A stretch of 64,000 nt of DNA from Fodinibacter sp038210185. GTDB taxonomy: Bacteria > Actinomycetota > Actinomycetes > Actinomycetales > Dermatophilaceae. Location of the stretch: the NCBI GenBank assembly GCA_038210185.1, contig JBBQWX010000003.1, positions 1-64,000 of the forward strand. The letters run 5' to 3'. A program made the position numbers and the translations under genes. Numbering within the stretch: the first letter of the stretch is position 1; the number at the start of each line of letters is the position of its first letter. Positions 23,789 through 32,828 of this stretch are shown here, in pieces. A model generated the notes under the pieces. That model was not told the DNA's origin. It made no database searches and was given only the letters and a program-made list of their open reading frames with translations.

Positions 23789-24901
23789 TCAGAGTCGTCG
23801 GACGGCCAGGGCCGCCCGGTCGTCATCCTCTCCCGAACGGGCCGACTCGCACACCTCGCGAGCGACGTCTCCCTCGCCGAGTACCGACGCCGCGGCGACG
23901 CCGAGCATCCGGTCGATGCCGTCGACGAGGTCGCGCCCCCGCGACTCGATGACGCCGTCGGAGTAGAACAGCAGGGCGTCGCCCCGGTCCAGGCGGCCGA
24001 TCTGCCGAGCGAAGGATACGCCGGGCACCACCCCGAGCAGCGGCCCCGGAGCCCCGTCGAGCACCGTCCACCGCGCCCGGCCGGACGTGTAGCGGGCGGG
24101 GGCGGGGTGGCCGGCGTTCGCGATGGCGTAGTCACCCGTGCGCAGGTCGAGGTCGAGGTGCACCGCGGTGGCGAACCCCTCCTCCCAGCCCTGGCGCAGG
24201 AGGTACTCGTTCGCGGCCCGCAGAAAGTCCTTCGAGGGGATGCTGCCGAGCAGCCCGCCCAACGCCCCCGACAGCAGCAGCGACCGGGTGCCGGCCCGGG
24301 TGCCCTTGCCGCTGACGTCGACCAGCACGAGCTCGAGCCGGTGCCCCGACTCGCCCAGGTGCACCACCACGAAGTCGCCGGAGAACCGGTCACCGTGGGC
24401 GGAGCGGATGCACGACCAGGCCTGCCAGCCGTCGGGAAGCTCGGGAACCCGGCCGACTTGGGCGATCCGGTCTCGAAGCTCGGCGAACATGCGGTCGGCG
24501 CCGAACCCGCGGGTGCCGACGACCGAGCGGGACCGCGCGGCGTAGTACATCAGCCCCATGACCGACAGGAACGAGATCACGACGAGCACGGCGCGCGGCG
24601 CGCTCAGCCCGGACTCCGGCATCCACAGGAGCAGGAAGCCCACGGTCAGCGCGTAGACGACGAGCAGCCCCGCGCCGCTGAGGACGACCCCGGCCCCGAC
24701 CACCGCCGGGAACAGCAGCGCGCTCGGCACGCCGAGCGGCCACACGTTGGCCGCCGTGCCGACGACGACGACCGCGACGACGAACATCACGGTGTAGACG
24801 CGGTCGGCGTTGCGCACGCGGCTCGGCAGCCAGCGGGTGAGCGCGCGCGGCAGGCCACTGCCGTTCTGGGTACCGGAGCGCTGCAGCGCCTCGTTGGGCA
24901 T
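23789..24901 (-). CDS. Membrane-bound SpoIIE-type PP2C phosphatase
   Basis: 370 aa from ATG 24901, with AAGGGGTGAG just upstream. Four or so N-terminal spans (VYTVMFVVAVVVVGTAANVW to ISFLSVMGLMYYAARS) anchor a cytosolic PP2C/RsbU-like domain. Metal-binding motifs are visible: SGDFVVVHLG, VLVDVSGKG and DALLFYSDGVIES. Such enzymes dephosphorylate anti-anti-sigma factors or similar proteins. No sensor domain is seen beyond the membrane part, and no sigma-regulator gene lies nearby. A TAGGGT box at 24936-24941 (minus) is a possible promoter. Confidence 0.85.
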   Translation of the reverse strand: MPNEALQRSGTQNGSGLPRALTRWLPSRVRNADRVYTVMFVVAVVVVGTAANVWPLGVPSALLFPAVVGAGVVLSGAGLLVVYALTVGFLLLWMPESGLSAPRAVLVVISFLSVMGLMYYAARSRSVVGTRGFGADRMFAELRDRIAQVGRVPELPDGWQAWSCIRSAHGDRFSGDFVVVHLGESGHRLELVLVDVSGKGTRAGTRSLLLSGALGGLLGSIPSKDFLRAANEYLLRQGWEEGFATAVHLDLDLRTGDYAIANAGHPAPARYTSGRARWTVLDGAPGPLLGVVPGVSFARQIGRLDRGDALLFYSDGVIESRGRDLVDGIDRMLGVAAASVLGEGDVAREVCESARSGEDDDRAALAVRRL

Positions 24902-24945
24902 GCTCACCCCTTCAGGGTCGGTGGGCCGCGCGCACACCCTAGTGC

Positions 24946-25482
24946 TCAGCCGTCGCCTCCGGAACCTCGGGGCGGCAGGGGCGGCAGGGGCGGCAGGGGC
25001 GGCAGGGCCGGCAGGGCCGGCAGGGCCGGCAGCGCACCCTCGGTCTCGTAGTCCGACATCATGCCGATGCGCCGCGCGTGCCGCGGGTCGCCGCTGAACG
25101 CGGTGGAGAGGAACACGTCGAGCATCGCGTGCGCAGCCTCCACCGAGCACATCCGAGCCCCGATCGAGATGACCTGGGCGTCGTTGTGCTCGCGGGCGAG
25201 CCGAGCCAGCTCCTCGTCGAAGCAGAGGGCGGCCCGGATGCCGGCGACCTTGTTGGCGGCCATCTGCTCGCCGTTGCCCGAGCCACCCAGCACCACCCCG
25301 AACGAGCCCGGGTCGTCCGCGACGGCCCGGGCGGTGCGCAGCACGAACACGGGGTAGTCGTCGGATGGGTCGTAGCTGTGCGGGCCGTGGTTGGTGACCT
25401 GGTGCCCGCTGCCCTCGAGGAAGCCGACGAGGTCGGTGAGCAGCTCGTACGCCGCGTGGTCGCCACCGATGTGGACGCGCAC
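24946..25482 (-). CDS. rpiB: Ribose-5-phosphate isomerase B
   Basis: 178 aa from GTG 25482. It begins VRVHIGGDHAAYELL and contains GVVLGGSGNGEQMAANKVAG, IRAALCFDEELARLAREHND and ARRIGMMSDYE, all typical of RpiB (interconversion of ribose 5-phosphate and ribulose 5-phosphate). The actinobacterial type has a Glu as base, consistent with GNGEQ. The C-terminus is extended by LPALPALPALPPLPPLPPLP, encoded by 9-bp repeats and not part of the enzyme fold. It starts one base after the stop of the Rv2466c-like gene, so the two form an operon. Confidence 0.93.
   Translation of the reverse strand: MRVHIGGDHAAYELLTDLVGFLEGSGHQVTNHGPHSYDPSDDYPVFVLRTARAVADDPGSFGVVLGGSGNGEQMAANKVAGIRAALCFDEELARLAREHNDAQVISIGARMCSVEAAHAMLDVFLSTAFSGDPRHARRIGMMSDYETEGALPALPALPALPPLPPLPPLPPRGSGGDG
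24970..25033. repeat. 9-bp tandem repeats in the rpiB 3' end
   Basis: Seven or so units of GGCAGGGGC/GGCAGGGCC encode alternating LPP and LPA triplets. Unit changes would alter only tail length. Confidence 0.85.
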
Positions 25483-25483
25483 C

Positions 25484-26101
25484 TCAGGCCTGCGTGTCGA
25501 AGATCGGGTCGACGGTGCGCGAGCGCTTCAGCTCGAAGAACCCCTCGGTGCCTGCCACCAGGACGCACCCGTCCCAGAGCCGACCGGCCGCCTCGCCCCT
25601 GGGGGCCGGGCTGACGACCGGGCCGAAGAAAGCGATGCCGTCGACGGCCACGACGGGGGTTCCCACGTCGTCGCCGACCAGGTCGATGGCGCGCTGGTGC
25701 GACGCCCGCAGGACGTCGTCGTGCTCCTCGCTCGTCGCGGCCGAGGCCAGCTCGGCCGGCAGGCCGAGCTCGTCGAGCGCACCGGCGATCGCCTCGGGGT
25801 AGGGCAGCTGCAGGTGGTGGATCCGCTCACCCAGGGCGTCGTAGAGCGGCTTGACGATGTCGTCGCCGATCTTCTCGCGGGCGGCGATGACGACCCGCAC
25901 CGGGCCCCATCCCTCCACCATGAGCGAGCGGTACTGCTCGGGGAGGTCATCGCGGCCCTCGTTGAGGACCGACAGGCTCATCACCGACCAGGTGACGTCG
26001 ACCGGGCGCACCCGCTCGACCTCCGTCATCCAGCGGGAGGTCATCCACGCCCAGGGGCACAGGGGGTCGAACCAGAACTCGGCGGCGTTGCGTTCGGACA
26101 T
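25484..26101 (-). CDS. DsbA-fold protein like mycothiol-dependent nitroreductase Rv2466c
   Basis: 205 aa from ATG 26101 (ATG 26110 possible). It follows M. tuberculosis Rv2466c along its length: AEFWFDPLCPWAWMTSRWM, SVLNEGRDDLPEQYR, WGPVRVVIAA, VGTPVVAVDGIAFFGPVVS and FFELKRSRT. Rv2466c uses mycothiol and reduces substrates through a CPWC motif; here the second Cys is Ala (CPWA). A monothiol mechanism with mycothiol remains possible, as in monothiol glutaredoxins. Its operon partner is rpiB. Confidence 0.85.
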   Translation of the reverse strand: MSERNAAEFWFDPLCPWAWMTSRWMTEVERVRPVDVTWSVMSLSVLNEGRDDLPEQYRSLMVEGWGPVRVVIAAREKIGDDIVKPLYDALGERIHHLQLPYPEAIAGALDELGLPAELASAATSEEHDDVLRASHQRAIDLVGDDVGTPVVAVDGIAFFGPVVSPAPRGEAAGRLWDGCVLVAGTEGFFELKRSRTVDPIFDTQA

Positions 26102-26227
26102 GCGCGTCATCCTGCCATCCGGCCGTTCGGGTCCGAGGGGCCCGGACCGCCGTGAAAGGATGACCCGACGCCAAGCGCGACGCCTGACCCGGCGTCCCAC
26201 CCTCGTACCGCCCCGCAAGGAGACCCC

Positions 26228-28783
26228 GTGCCCGGCACGAACCTCACCCGTGAGGAGGCCGCCACCCGCGCGGCTCTCGTCACGGTCGACCGCCACGACG
26301 TCGAGCTCGACGTCACGACCGGCCCGGAGACCTTCTCCACCCGAAGCACCATTGGCTTCTCCTGCACCGAGCCCGCAGCCGAGACCTTTCTCGACTTCGT
26401 CGGTGGCACCGTCGAGGGGCTGACCGTCAACGGCACCGCCCTCGACCCGGCCGAGCACTACGCCGACAGTCGGGTGCGCCTGCCCGGGCTGGCGGCGCAC
26501 AACGTCGTCGTCGTCACGGCCACCGGCCGCTACACCAACACCGGCGAGGGCCTGCACCGCTTCGTCGACCCGGTCGACGACGAGGTCTACCTCTACAGCC
26601 AGTTCGAGGTGCCGGACAGCCGCCGGATGTACCCCGTGTTCGAGCAGCCCGACCTCAAGGCCCGCTTCACCTTCACGGTGACCGCACCGGCGCACTGGCA
26701 GGTCGTCTCCAACTCCCCCACCCCGCAGCCCGAGCCGTCCGCGGAGGGCGGCGCTGCCACCTGGCACTTCGCCCCCACTGGCCCCATCTCGAGCTACATC
26801 ACCGCGCTGGTCGCGGGGCCCTACGACGTCGTCCGCGACACCGTGACGACCCGCCGCGGCGAGGTGCCCCTCGGCATCTTCTGCCGTCGGTCGCTGACCC
26901 CATACCTCGACGCGGACAACCTCTTCGACCTCACCAAGCGCGGCTTCGCGTTCTTCGAGGCGGAGTTCGACTGCGCCTACCCGTTCGAGAAGTACGACCA
27001 GATCTTCACGCCGGAGTACAACATGGGCGCGATGGAGAACGCCGGTTGCGTGACCATCAACGAGATGTACGTCTTCCGCTCCAAGGTCACCGAGGCCCTC
27101 GTCGAGCGCCGGGCCCTCACCGTGCTCCACGAGCTCGCCCACATGTGGTTCGGCAACCTCGTGACGATGCGCTGGTGGAACGACCTGTGGCTCAACGAGT
27201 CGTTCGCCGAGTGGGCGTCCACGACGTGCCAGGCCGAGGCCACCCGCTGGCACGACGCCTGGACGACCTTCGGCACCCACGAGAAGGACTGGGCCTACCG
27301 TCAGGACCAGCTCAGCTCGACCCACCCGATCGTCGCCGAGATCCGCGACCTGCAGGACGTCGAGGTCAACTTCGACGGCATCACCTACGCCAAGGGCGCC
27401 TCGGTGCTCAAGCAGCTCGTCGCGTACGTCGGCCGTGAGCCCTTCCGGAACGGGCTGCGGGCCTACTTCGCCAAGCACGCCTGGGGCAACACCACCCTCG
27501 ACGACCTGCTCCGCGAGCTCGAGGCCACCTCGGGACGCGACCTGCGCACCTGGTCCACGATGTGGCTCGAGACCGCAGGGGTCAGCACGCTGCGCCCGGT
27601 CGTCGAGGTCGACGACCGGGGCCGCATCGCGTCGGCCGTCATCGAGCAGACCTGTGCCCCCGGCTACGAGACGCTGCGCCCCCACACGCTGGCCATCGGC
27701 CTGTACGCCGTGCGCGACGGGCAGCTGCACCGCACCGAGCGGCTCGAGCTCGACGTCGACGGCGAGCGCACCGTGGTGCCCGAGCTCGTGGGTCGCGAGC
27801 AGCCCGACCTGCTCCTCGTCAACGACGAGGACCTGGCCTACGCGAAGATCCGGCTCGACGCGCGCTCACTGGCCACCGCCCTGGCCCACCCGCGGGGTTT
27901 CACGTCGTCGCTGCCGCGCGCGCTCGTGCTGGGCTCGCTGTGGGACATGACCCGTGACGCCGAGATGGGGGCGCGCCACTTCGTCGACGTCGTGCTCGAG
28001 ACACTGCCCGGCGAGAGCGACTCCACCCTGCTGCGCACGCTCATCACCCAGCTGCAGACCGCGGTGCACGTCTACACCGCCCCCGAGCACCGTAACGGCG
28101 CGCGCGCGTCCACCCGTGACCGGCTCTGGGAGATCGCCCGCGACGCCGAGCCCGGCAGCGACGCCCAGCTGCAGCTGGTCAGCGCCGCCGCCGCCCTGAC
28201 CACGGCCGGGAACGAGACCGCCCACGTGCGTGCCCTGCTCGACGGCACCGAGGTGCTCGACGGCCTCACCGTCGACTTCGAGATGCGCTGGACCCTGCTC
28301 ACCGCCCTCGTCGCCGCGGGCGCGGCCGGCGCGGCCGAGATCGACGCCGAGCAGGCGCGTGAGGACACCGCCACCGGTCGCGAGCGCGCGGCCCGCGCAC
28401 GAGCGGCCCGCCCGAGCGCCGAGGCCAAGGAGCAGGCCTGGGCCGAGGCCGTCGAGGGCAGCGGCCTGCCGACCGCCGTGGTCGAGGCGACGGCACTGGG
28501 CTTCACCCGCCCCGGCACCCCCGCCGACCTGCTGCGCCCGTTCGTCGACCGCTACCTCGCGCTGCTCGACACTCTCGACAGCAGGGGGTCGCACGCCGTG
28601 ATCGAGACGATCGTCTTCGGCTTCTACCCCCGACCCCTCGCCGACCGCGACCTGAGCGCGCGCACCCAGTCGTGGCTCGACGGCCACCCCGACGCCCCCG
28701 CGTCCCTGCGGCGGCTCGTGGTCGAGAACCGCGACCCGGTGCTGCGGGCGCTGGCGGCGCAGGAGCGCGATGCCCGCGACTGA
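26228..28783 (+). CDS. pepN: Aminopeptidase N (M1 family)
   Basis: 851 aa from GTG 26228 with AAGGAG upstream. The exopeptidase motif GAMEN lies at about residue 267 (NMGAMENAGCVT) and the zinc site HELAHMWFGNLV at about 301, with the third ligand Glu in WLNESFAEW. The C-terminal ERAP1-like helical domain covers about 530-845. Length matches actinobacterial PepN. It releases N-terminal residues from cytosolic peptides. Its last 14 bases overlap the start of the mechanosensitive channel gene. Confidence 0.95.
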   Translation: MPGTNLTREEAATRAALVTVDRHDVELDVTTGPETFSTRSTIGFSCTEPAAETFLDFVGGTVEGLTVNGTALDPAEHYADSRVRLPGLAAHNVVVVTATGRYTNTGEGLHRFVDPVDDEVYLYSQFEVPDSRRMYPVFEQPDLKARFTFTVTAPAHWQVVSNSPTPQPEPSAEGGAATWHFAPTGPISSYITALVAGPYDVVRDTVTTRRGEVPLGIFCRRSLTPYLDADNLFDLTKRGFAFFEAEFDCAYPFEKYDQIFTPEYNMGAMENAGCVTINEMYVFRSKVTEALVERRALTVLHELAHMWFGNLVTMRWWNDLWLNESFAEWASTTCQAEATRWHDAWTTFGTHEKDWAYRQDQLSSTHPIVAEIRDLQDVEVNFDGITYAKGASVLKQLVAYVGREPFRNGLRAYFAKHAWGNTTLDDLLRELEATSGRDLRTWSTMWLETAGVSTLRPVVEVDDRGRIASAVIEQTCAPGYETLRPHTLAIGLYAVRDGQLHRTERLELDVDGERTVVPELVGREQPDLLLVNDEDLAYAKIRLDARSLATALAHPRGFTSSLPRALVLGSLWDMTRDAEMGARHFVDVVLETLPGESDSTLLRTLITQLQTAVHVYTAPEHRNGARASTRDRLWEIARDAEPGSDAQLQLVSAAAALTTAGNETAHVRALLDGTEVLDGLTVDFEMRWTLLTALVAAGAAGAAEIDAEQAREDTATGRERAARARAARPSAEAKEQAWAEAVEGSGLPTAVVEATALGFTRPGTPADLLRPFVDRYLALLDTLDSRGSHAVIETIVFGFYPRPLADRDLSARTQSWLDGHPDAPASLRRLVVENRDPVLRALAAQERDARD

Positions 28784-29726
28784 CCCCACCACCGTGCTGC
28801 CGGGGGTGCCCGACCTGGACACCGTCACCGTGACGGTGGAGACGGTGCAGAAGTGGCTCGTCACCGACGGCCTGCGGATCCTGCTCACGCTGCTGCTCGC
28901 CGCCATCGCCCTGGCGCTGCTGCGTCGTCTCATCGACCGGGTGGTGGCCACGATGACGTCGAAGTCGGCGCGCCGGCTCGCCGAGTCGGGGCGGGCCGGC
29001 CGCGCCCTCGCGACCGCCACCGGCATGGCCGGCGAGCGCCAGCGACAGCGGGTCGAGACGGTGGGGTCGCTGCTGCGCAGCATCGTCACCTTTGCGGTGG
29101 TGACCCTGGCCACGCTCACCGTCATGGCGCTGCTCGGCATCCCGCTCGGCCCGCTCCTCGCGTCGGCCGGCGTCGCGGGTGTGGCCCTGGGCTTCGGCGC
29201 CCAGAGCCTGGTCAAGGACTTCCTCTCCGGGGTCTTCATGATCTTCGAGGACCAGTACGGCGTCGGCGACGTCATCGACACCGGTGAGGCCATCGGCACC
29301 GTCGAGGAGGTGACCCTGCGGATCACCCGGCTGCGCGACGCGAACGGCGTCACCTGGTACGTGCGCAACGGTGAGATCATCCGCATCGGCAACCGGTCGC
29401 AGGGCTACTCCACGGCGATGGTCGACATGCCCGTCTCCTACGCCGAGAACGTCGAGCGTGTGGTGGGCGTCATCCGCGAGGTGACCACCGCGATGGGCAG
29501 CGACCCCGACTGGGCCGAGAAGTTCGTCGAGGCCCCTCAGGTGCTCGGCGTGGAGTCGATCGTCGGCATGACCATGACGATCCGCACCATCGCCCAGTGC
29601 GTGCCCGGCGAGAACTTCGCCGTGCAGCGCGAGATGCGCGAGCGCCTCAAGGCCGCCCTGGACGCCGCCGACGTCAAGGCGCCCCCGCTCGGCCCGTTCG
29701 GCGGACCAGTGGGAGGGCCCCCGTGA
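28770..29726 (+). CDS. Small-conductance mechanosensitive channel (MscS family)
   Basis: 318 aa. Three membrane segments (LRILLTLLLAAIALALLRRL; SIVTFAVVTLATLTVMALLG; and the pore helix PLLASAGVAGVALGFGAQSL) precede the MscS beta domain with FMIFEDQYGVGDVI and VRNGEIIRIGN. The pore helix's Gly/Ala pattern and the GFGAQ.LVKD junction are the family signature. It likely relieves turgor on osmotic downshock. The tail is Pro/Gly-rich. It overlaps pepN and its stop overlaps the globin start (GTGA). Confidence 0.92.
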   Translation: MPATDPTTVLPGVPDLDTVTVTVETVQKWLVTDGLRILLTLLLAAIALALLRRLIDRVVATMTSKSARRLAESGRAGRALATATGMAGERQRQRVETVGSLLRSIVTFAVVTLATLTVMALLGIPLGPLLASAGVAGVALGFGAQSLVKDFLSGVFMIFEDQYGVGDVIDTGEAIGTVEEVTLRITRLRDANGVTWYVRNGEIIRIGNRSQGYSTAMVDMPVSYAENVERVVGVIREVTTAMGSDPDWAEKFVEAPQVLGVESIVGMTMTIRTIAQCVPGENFAVQREMRERLKAALDAADVKAPPLGPFGGPVGGPP

Positions 29727-30115
29727 CCCTGTACGACGAGGTCGGCGGCGCCCCGACCTTCATCGCCCTCGTCCACGCGTTCTACGAGGGTGTGGCCGAC
29801 GACCCCGAGCTGCGCGCCCTGTACCCAGAGGACGACCTCGCGCCCGCCGAGCGACGGCTGCGGATGTTCCTCTCCCAGTACTTCGGTGGCCCCACGACCT
29901 ACAGCGCCGAACGGGGCCACCCGCGCCTGCGTATGCGGCACGCGCCCTTCCCGGTCACGCTCGACATGCGAGACCGCTGGATGCGGCACATGCTCGCGGC
30001 GCTGGACACCCTCGACCTGCCCGATGAGCAGGCCGAGCAGATGCGCGACTACTTCCTGCGCGCCGCGCACATGCTGGTCAACACCGACGAGCAGCACCCC
30101 CCGCCCGAGCGCTGA
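29723..30115 (+). CDS. glbO: Truncated haemoglobin, group II (GlbO-like)
   Basis: 130 aa from GTG 29723. It has the 2-on-2 globin features: TLYDEVGGAPTFIALVHAFY with Phe-Tyr at B9/B10, LRMFLSQYFGGP, and LRMRHAPFPV containing the proximal His. The later WMRHMLAALD has the Trp(G8) of group II. These proteins bind O2 or NO in actinobacteria; the physiological role varies. It ends the pepN-mscS-glbO overlap unit. Confidence 0.93.
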   Translation: MTLYDEVGGAPTFIALVHAFYEGVADDPELRALYPEDDLAPAERRLRMFLSQYFGGPTTYSAERGHPRLRMRHAPFPVTLDMRDRWMRHMLAALDTLDLPDEQAEQMRDYFLRAAHMLVNTDEQHPPPER

Positions 30116-30174
30116 CCGGCCCGACCGACGGCCCGCCCGAGCGAATTTCGCGACGCGGCACGGCATACGGAAAC

Positions 30175-31986
30175 ATGGGGTCGGTGACCCAGCTGACCAC
30201 CTCGACCCTGACCACCCCCGGGGAGGTCGTCCACCGGGCCGACTCCCCCGATGCCCCGTGGTGGCGCGACGCCGTCATCTACCAGGTCTACCCGCGCTCC
30301 TGGGCCGACGCCGACGGCGACGGCATCGGGGACCTGCCCGGCATCACCGCCCGGCTGCCGTACCTGCGCGACCTCGGCGTGGATGCCGTGTGGCTGAGCC
30401 CGTTCTACGTCTCGCCGATGAACGATGCCGGCTACGACGTCGCCGACTACCGCGACATCGACCCGCGGTTCGGTGCACTTCGCGACGCCGACGCGATGAT
30501 CGCCACGGCCCACGCGCTCGGCCTGAAGGTGCTGGTCGACCTGGTGCCCAACCACACGAGCAGCGAGCACGCGTGGTTCCGGGCGGCGGTGGCCGCCGGG
30601 CCGGGGAGCCCCGAGCGCGAGCGGTACATCTTCCGCGAGGGACGCGGCGCCGACGGTGAGGAGCCCCCGAACAACTGGCCCTCGGTCTTCGGCGGGCGGG
30701 GCTGGACGCGGGTCACCGAACCCGACGGCACCGCGGGCCAGTGGTACCTGCACATCTTCGACGTCACGCAGCCCGACCTGAACTGGAAGCACCCCGAGGT
30801 CGAAGCCGAGTTCCACGCCATCCTGCGGTTCTGGTGCGACCGGGGCGTCGACGGCTTCCGGGTCGACGTCGCCCACGGCCTGGTCAAGCGCGACGGCCTG
30901 CCCGACTGGCACGGCAACGTCGGCCTCTACGACGAGGTCGACGCCGACACCGGGCCCACCGGCGTCGGCCGCGACGCCGAGCTGCTGCGCTCCGAGGAGG
31001 GCGAGGTCCTCGACCACACCGCCACCGGCGCGGCGCCGATGTGGGACCAGGATGGGGTGCACGAGATCTACCGGGGCTGGCGGGCGGTGCTCGACGCCTA
31101 CGGCGAGCCGGACCGCATCCTGTGCGCCGAGGCGTGGGTCGCGCCGGCCTCCCGCCTGGCGCGGTACGTGCGCCCGGACGAGATGCACCAGGCGTTCAAC
31201 TTCGACTTCCTCGACGCGCACTGGGACGCCACGGCGCTCTGCTCGGTGATCGAGGCCTCGCTGCGCTCCAACGACGGCGTCGGGGCGCCCACGACCTGGG
31301 TGCTGTCGAACCACGACGTCGTGCGGCACGCCTCGCGGCTGGGGCTCGACCAGTCGCTGCCGCGACCCAACGGCATCCGGGCCGAGCACCCACAGCCGGA
31401 TGCCGTGCTGGGCCTGCGTCGCGCCCGCGCCGCCACGGCCCTGATGCTCGCCCTGCCCGGTGGCGCCTACGTCTACCAGGGCGAGGAGCTGGGCCTGCCG
31501 GAGCACACCACGCTGCCCCACTCGTACCGCCAGGACCCCACCTTCCACCGTACCTGCGGCACGGTCACCGGGCGCGACGGGTGCCGGGTGCCGATGCCGT
31601 GGGTCAAGGGAGCTCCCAGCAACGGCTTCGGACCCGGCGACGACCCGTGGCTGCCGCAGCCCGACGCCTACGCCGACCTCGCCGTCGACCAGCAGCAGGG
31701 CGTCGCGGGGTCGACCCTCGAGCTCTACCGATCGCTGCTCGAGTACCGCCGCGAGCACCGCGTCGGCCACGGGAGCCTCACCTGGGACGCGCTGTCCTGT
31801 GACACGGTCGTCGCGCTGCGCAACACCGCCGCCGACGGCGAGCGCACGCTGCTCGTGGTCACCAACCTCGGCGCCGACCCGGTGACGCTCCCCGGCGGCG
31901 AGGTGCTCGTCGCCTCCGGCGCCATGACCGACGACGGAGCCGTGCCGACCGACACCACGGTCTGGGTCCGCCTCCCGGTGGCCTGA
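30175..31986 (+). CDS. Alpha-glucosidase/oligo-1,6-glucosidase-like GH13 enzyme
   Basis: 603 aa. It contains the four GH13 regions: DLVPNHTS, GFRVDVAHGL (nucleophile Asp), ILCAEAWV (acid/base Glu) and VLSNHDVVRH (transition-state Asp). AVIYQVYPRSWADADGDGIG is the common front of alpha-glucosidases and oligo-1,6-glucosidases. It should hydrolyse alpha-glucosides released from maltodextrin or trehalose-related pathways; exact substrate cannot be read. No signal peptide is seen, so it is cytosolic. The GDPD gene begins one base after its stop. Confidence 0.88.
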   Translation: MGSVTQLTTSTLTTPGEVVHRADSPDAPWWRDAVIYQVYPRSWADADGDGIGDLPGITARLPYLRDLGVDAVWLSPFYVSPMNDAGYDVADYRDIDPRFGALRDADAMIATAHALGLKVLVDLVPNHTSSEHAWFRAAVAAGPGSPERERYIFREGRGADGEEPPNNWPSVFGGRGWTRVTEPDGTAGQWYLHIFDVTQPDLNWKHPEVEAEFHAILRFWCDRGVDGFRVDVAHGLVKRDGLPDWHGNVGLYDEVDADTGPTGVGRDAELLRSEEGEVLDHTATGAAPMWDQDGVHEIYRGWRAVLDAYGEPDRILCAEAWVAPASRLARYVRPDEMHQAFNFDFLDAHWDATALCSVIEASLRSNDGVGAPTTWVLSNHDVVRHASRLGLDQSLPRPNGIRAEHPQPDAVLGLRRARAATALMLALPGGAYVYQGEELGLPEHTTLPHSYRQDPTFHRTCGTVTGRDGCRVPMPWVKGAPSNGFGPGDDPWLPQPDAYADLAVDQQQGVAGSTLELYRSLLEYRREHRVGHGSLTWDALSCDTVVALRNTAADGERTLLVVTNLGADPVTLPGGEVLVASGAMTDDGAVPTDTTVWVRLPVA

Positions 31987-31987
31987 C

Positions 31988-32800
31988 GTGCGGGCGAGCG
32001 ACTTCACCTACCTCGACCAGCCGACCCCGGTGGCGCTGGCCCACCGCGGTGGCGCGAAGTACGCGCCCAACGTCGGTCTGGAGAACACCCTCGCGGCGTT
32101 TCGCCAGGCCGTCGCGATGGGTTACCACTACCTCGAGACCGACGTGCACGCGACCCGTGACGGCAGGGTGGTCGCGTTCCACGACACCGTGCTCGACCGG
32201 GTGTCCGACGGCAACGGTGCGATCGCGACGCTGCCCTACGACGCTGTGCGCGAGGCCCGGATCGGCGGCGCAGAGACCATTCCGCTGCTGTCGGACCTCT
32301 TCGAGGAGTTCCCCGACGCCCGCATCAACATCGACATCAAGTCCGACGACGCCCTCGCGCCCACGGTGCGGGACGTGCTGCGCCACAACGCCACCGAGCG
32401 TGTCTGCATCGGCTCGTTCAGCGAGCGACGGCTGCGGGCGGCCCGCACCGCGCTCGGGCCCCGGGTCGCGACGGCAGCCGGGCAGGTGGGCACCGCCCTG
32501 CTCAGGTTCAGCCCGGCCGCGCTGAGCCGGATAGTGCACACCCCGGCTCCGGTGCTGCAGCTGCCGGCCCTGCACCGGCTGCGCGGGCGCACCATCACCC
32601 TCGTGACCCCCGGCCTCGTGCACCGGGCGCACGACCTCGGCAAGCACGTCCACGTCTGGTTCCACGCGTGGTCGCGCGAGGACGCCGACGAGATGCACCG
32701 ACTGCTCGACCTCGGTGCCGACGGCATCGTCACCGACCACATCGACGTGCTGCGCGACGTGCTCGCCGAGCGTGGTCACCCACTCGTCCCGCCCACCTGA
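31988..32800 (+). CDS. Glycerophosphodiester phosphodiesterase
   Basis: 270 aa from GTG. The GDPD motifs are visible: ALAHRGGAKYAPNVGLENTL (HRG...E.N), YLETDVHATRDGRVVAFHD (E.D.....G..V..HD) and the C-terminal VWFHAWSREDADEM and LGADGIVTDH. It would release glycerol-3-phosphate from deacylated phospholipids. There is no signal peptide, so a cytosolic role is likely. Translation is probably coupled to the GH13 gene. Confidence 0.9.
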   Translation: MRASDFTYLDQPTPVALAHRGGAKYAPNVGLENTLAAFRQAVAMGYHYLETDVHATRDGRVVAFHDTVLDRVSDGNGAIATLPYDAVREARIGGAETIPLLSDLFEEFPDARINIDIKSDDALAPTVRDVLRHNATERVCIGSFSERRLRAARTALGPRVATAAGQVGTALLRFSPAALSRIVHTPAPVLQLPALHRLRGRTITLVTPGLVHRAHDLGKHVHVWFHAWSREDADEMHRLLDLGADGIVTDHIDVLRDVLAERGHPLVPPT

Positions 32801-32815
32801 CGCGGGTGCCGCCCT

Positions 32816-32821
32816 TAGAAT
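32816..32821 (+). promoter_or_regulatory. Putative -10 box for a leaderless MFS transcript
   Basis: TAGAAT lies 7 bases before the ATG at 32829, and no Shine-Dalgarno is present. This favours 32829 over ATG 32820 as start. Confidence 0.45.
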
Positions 32822-32828
32822 GACGGCG

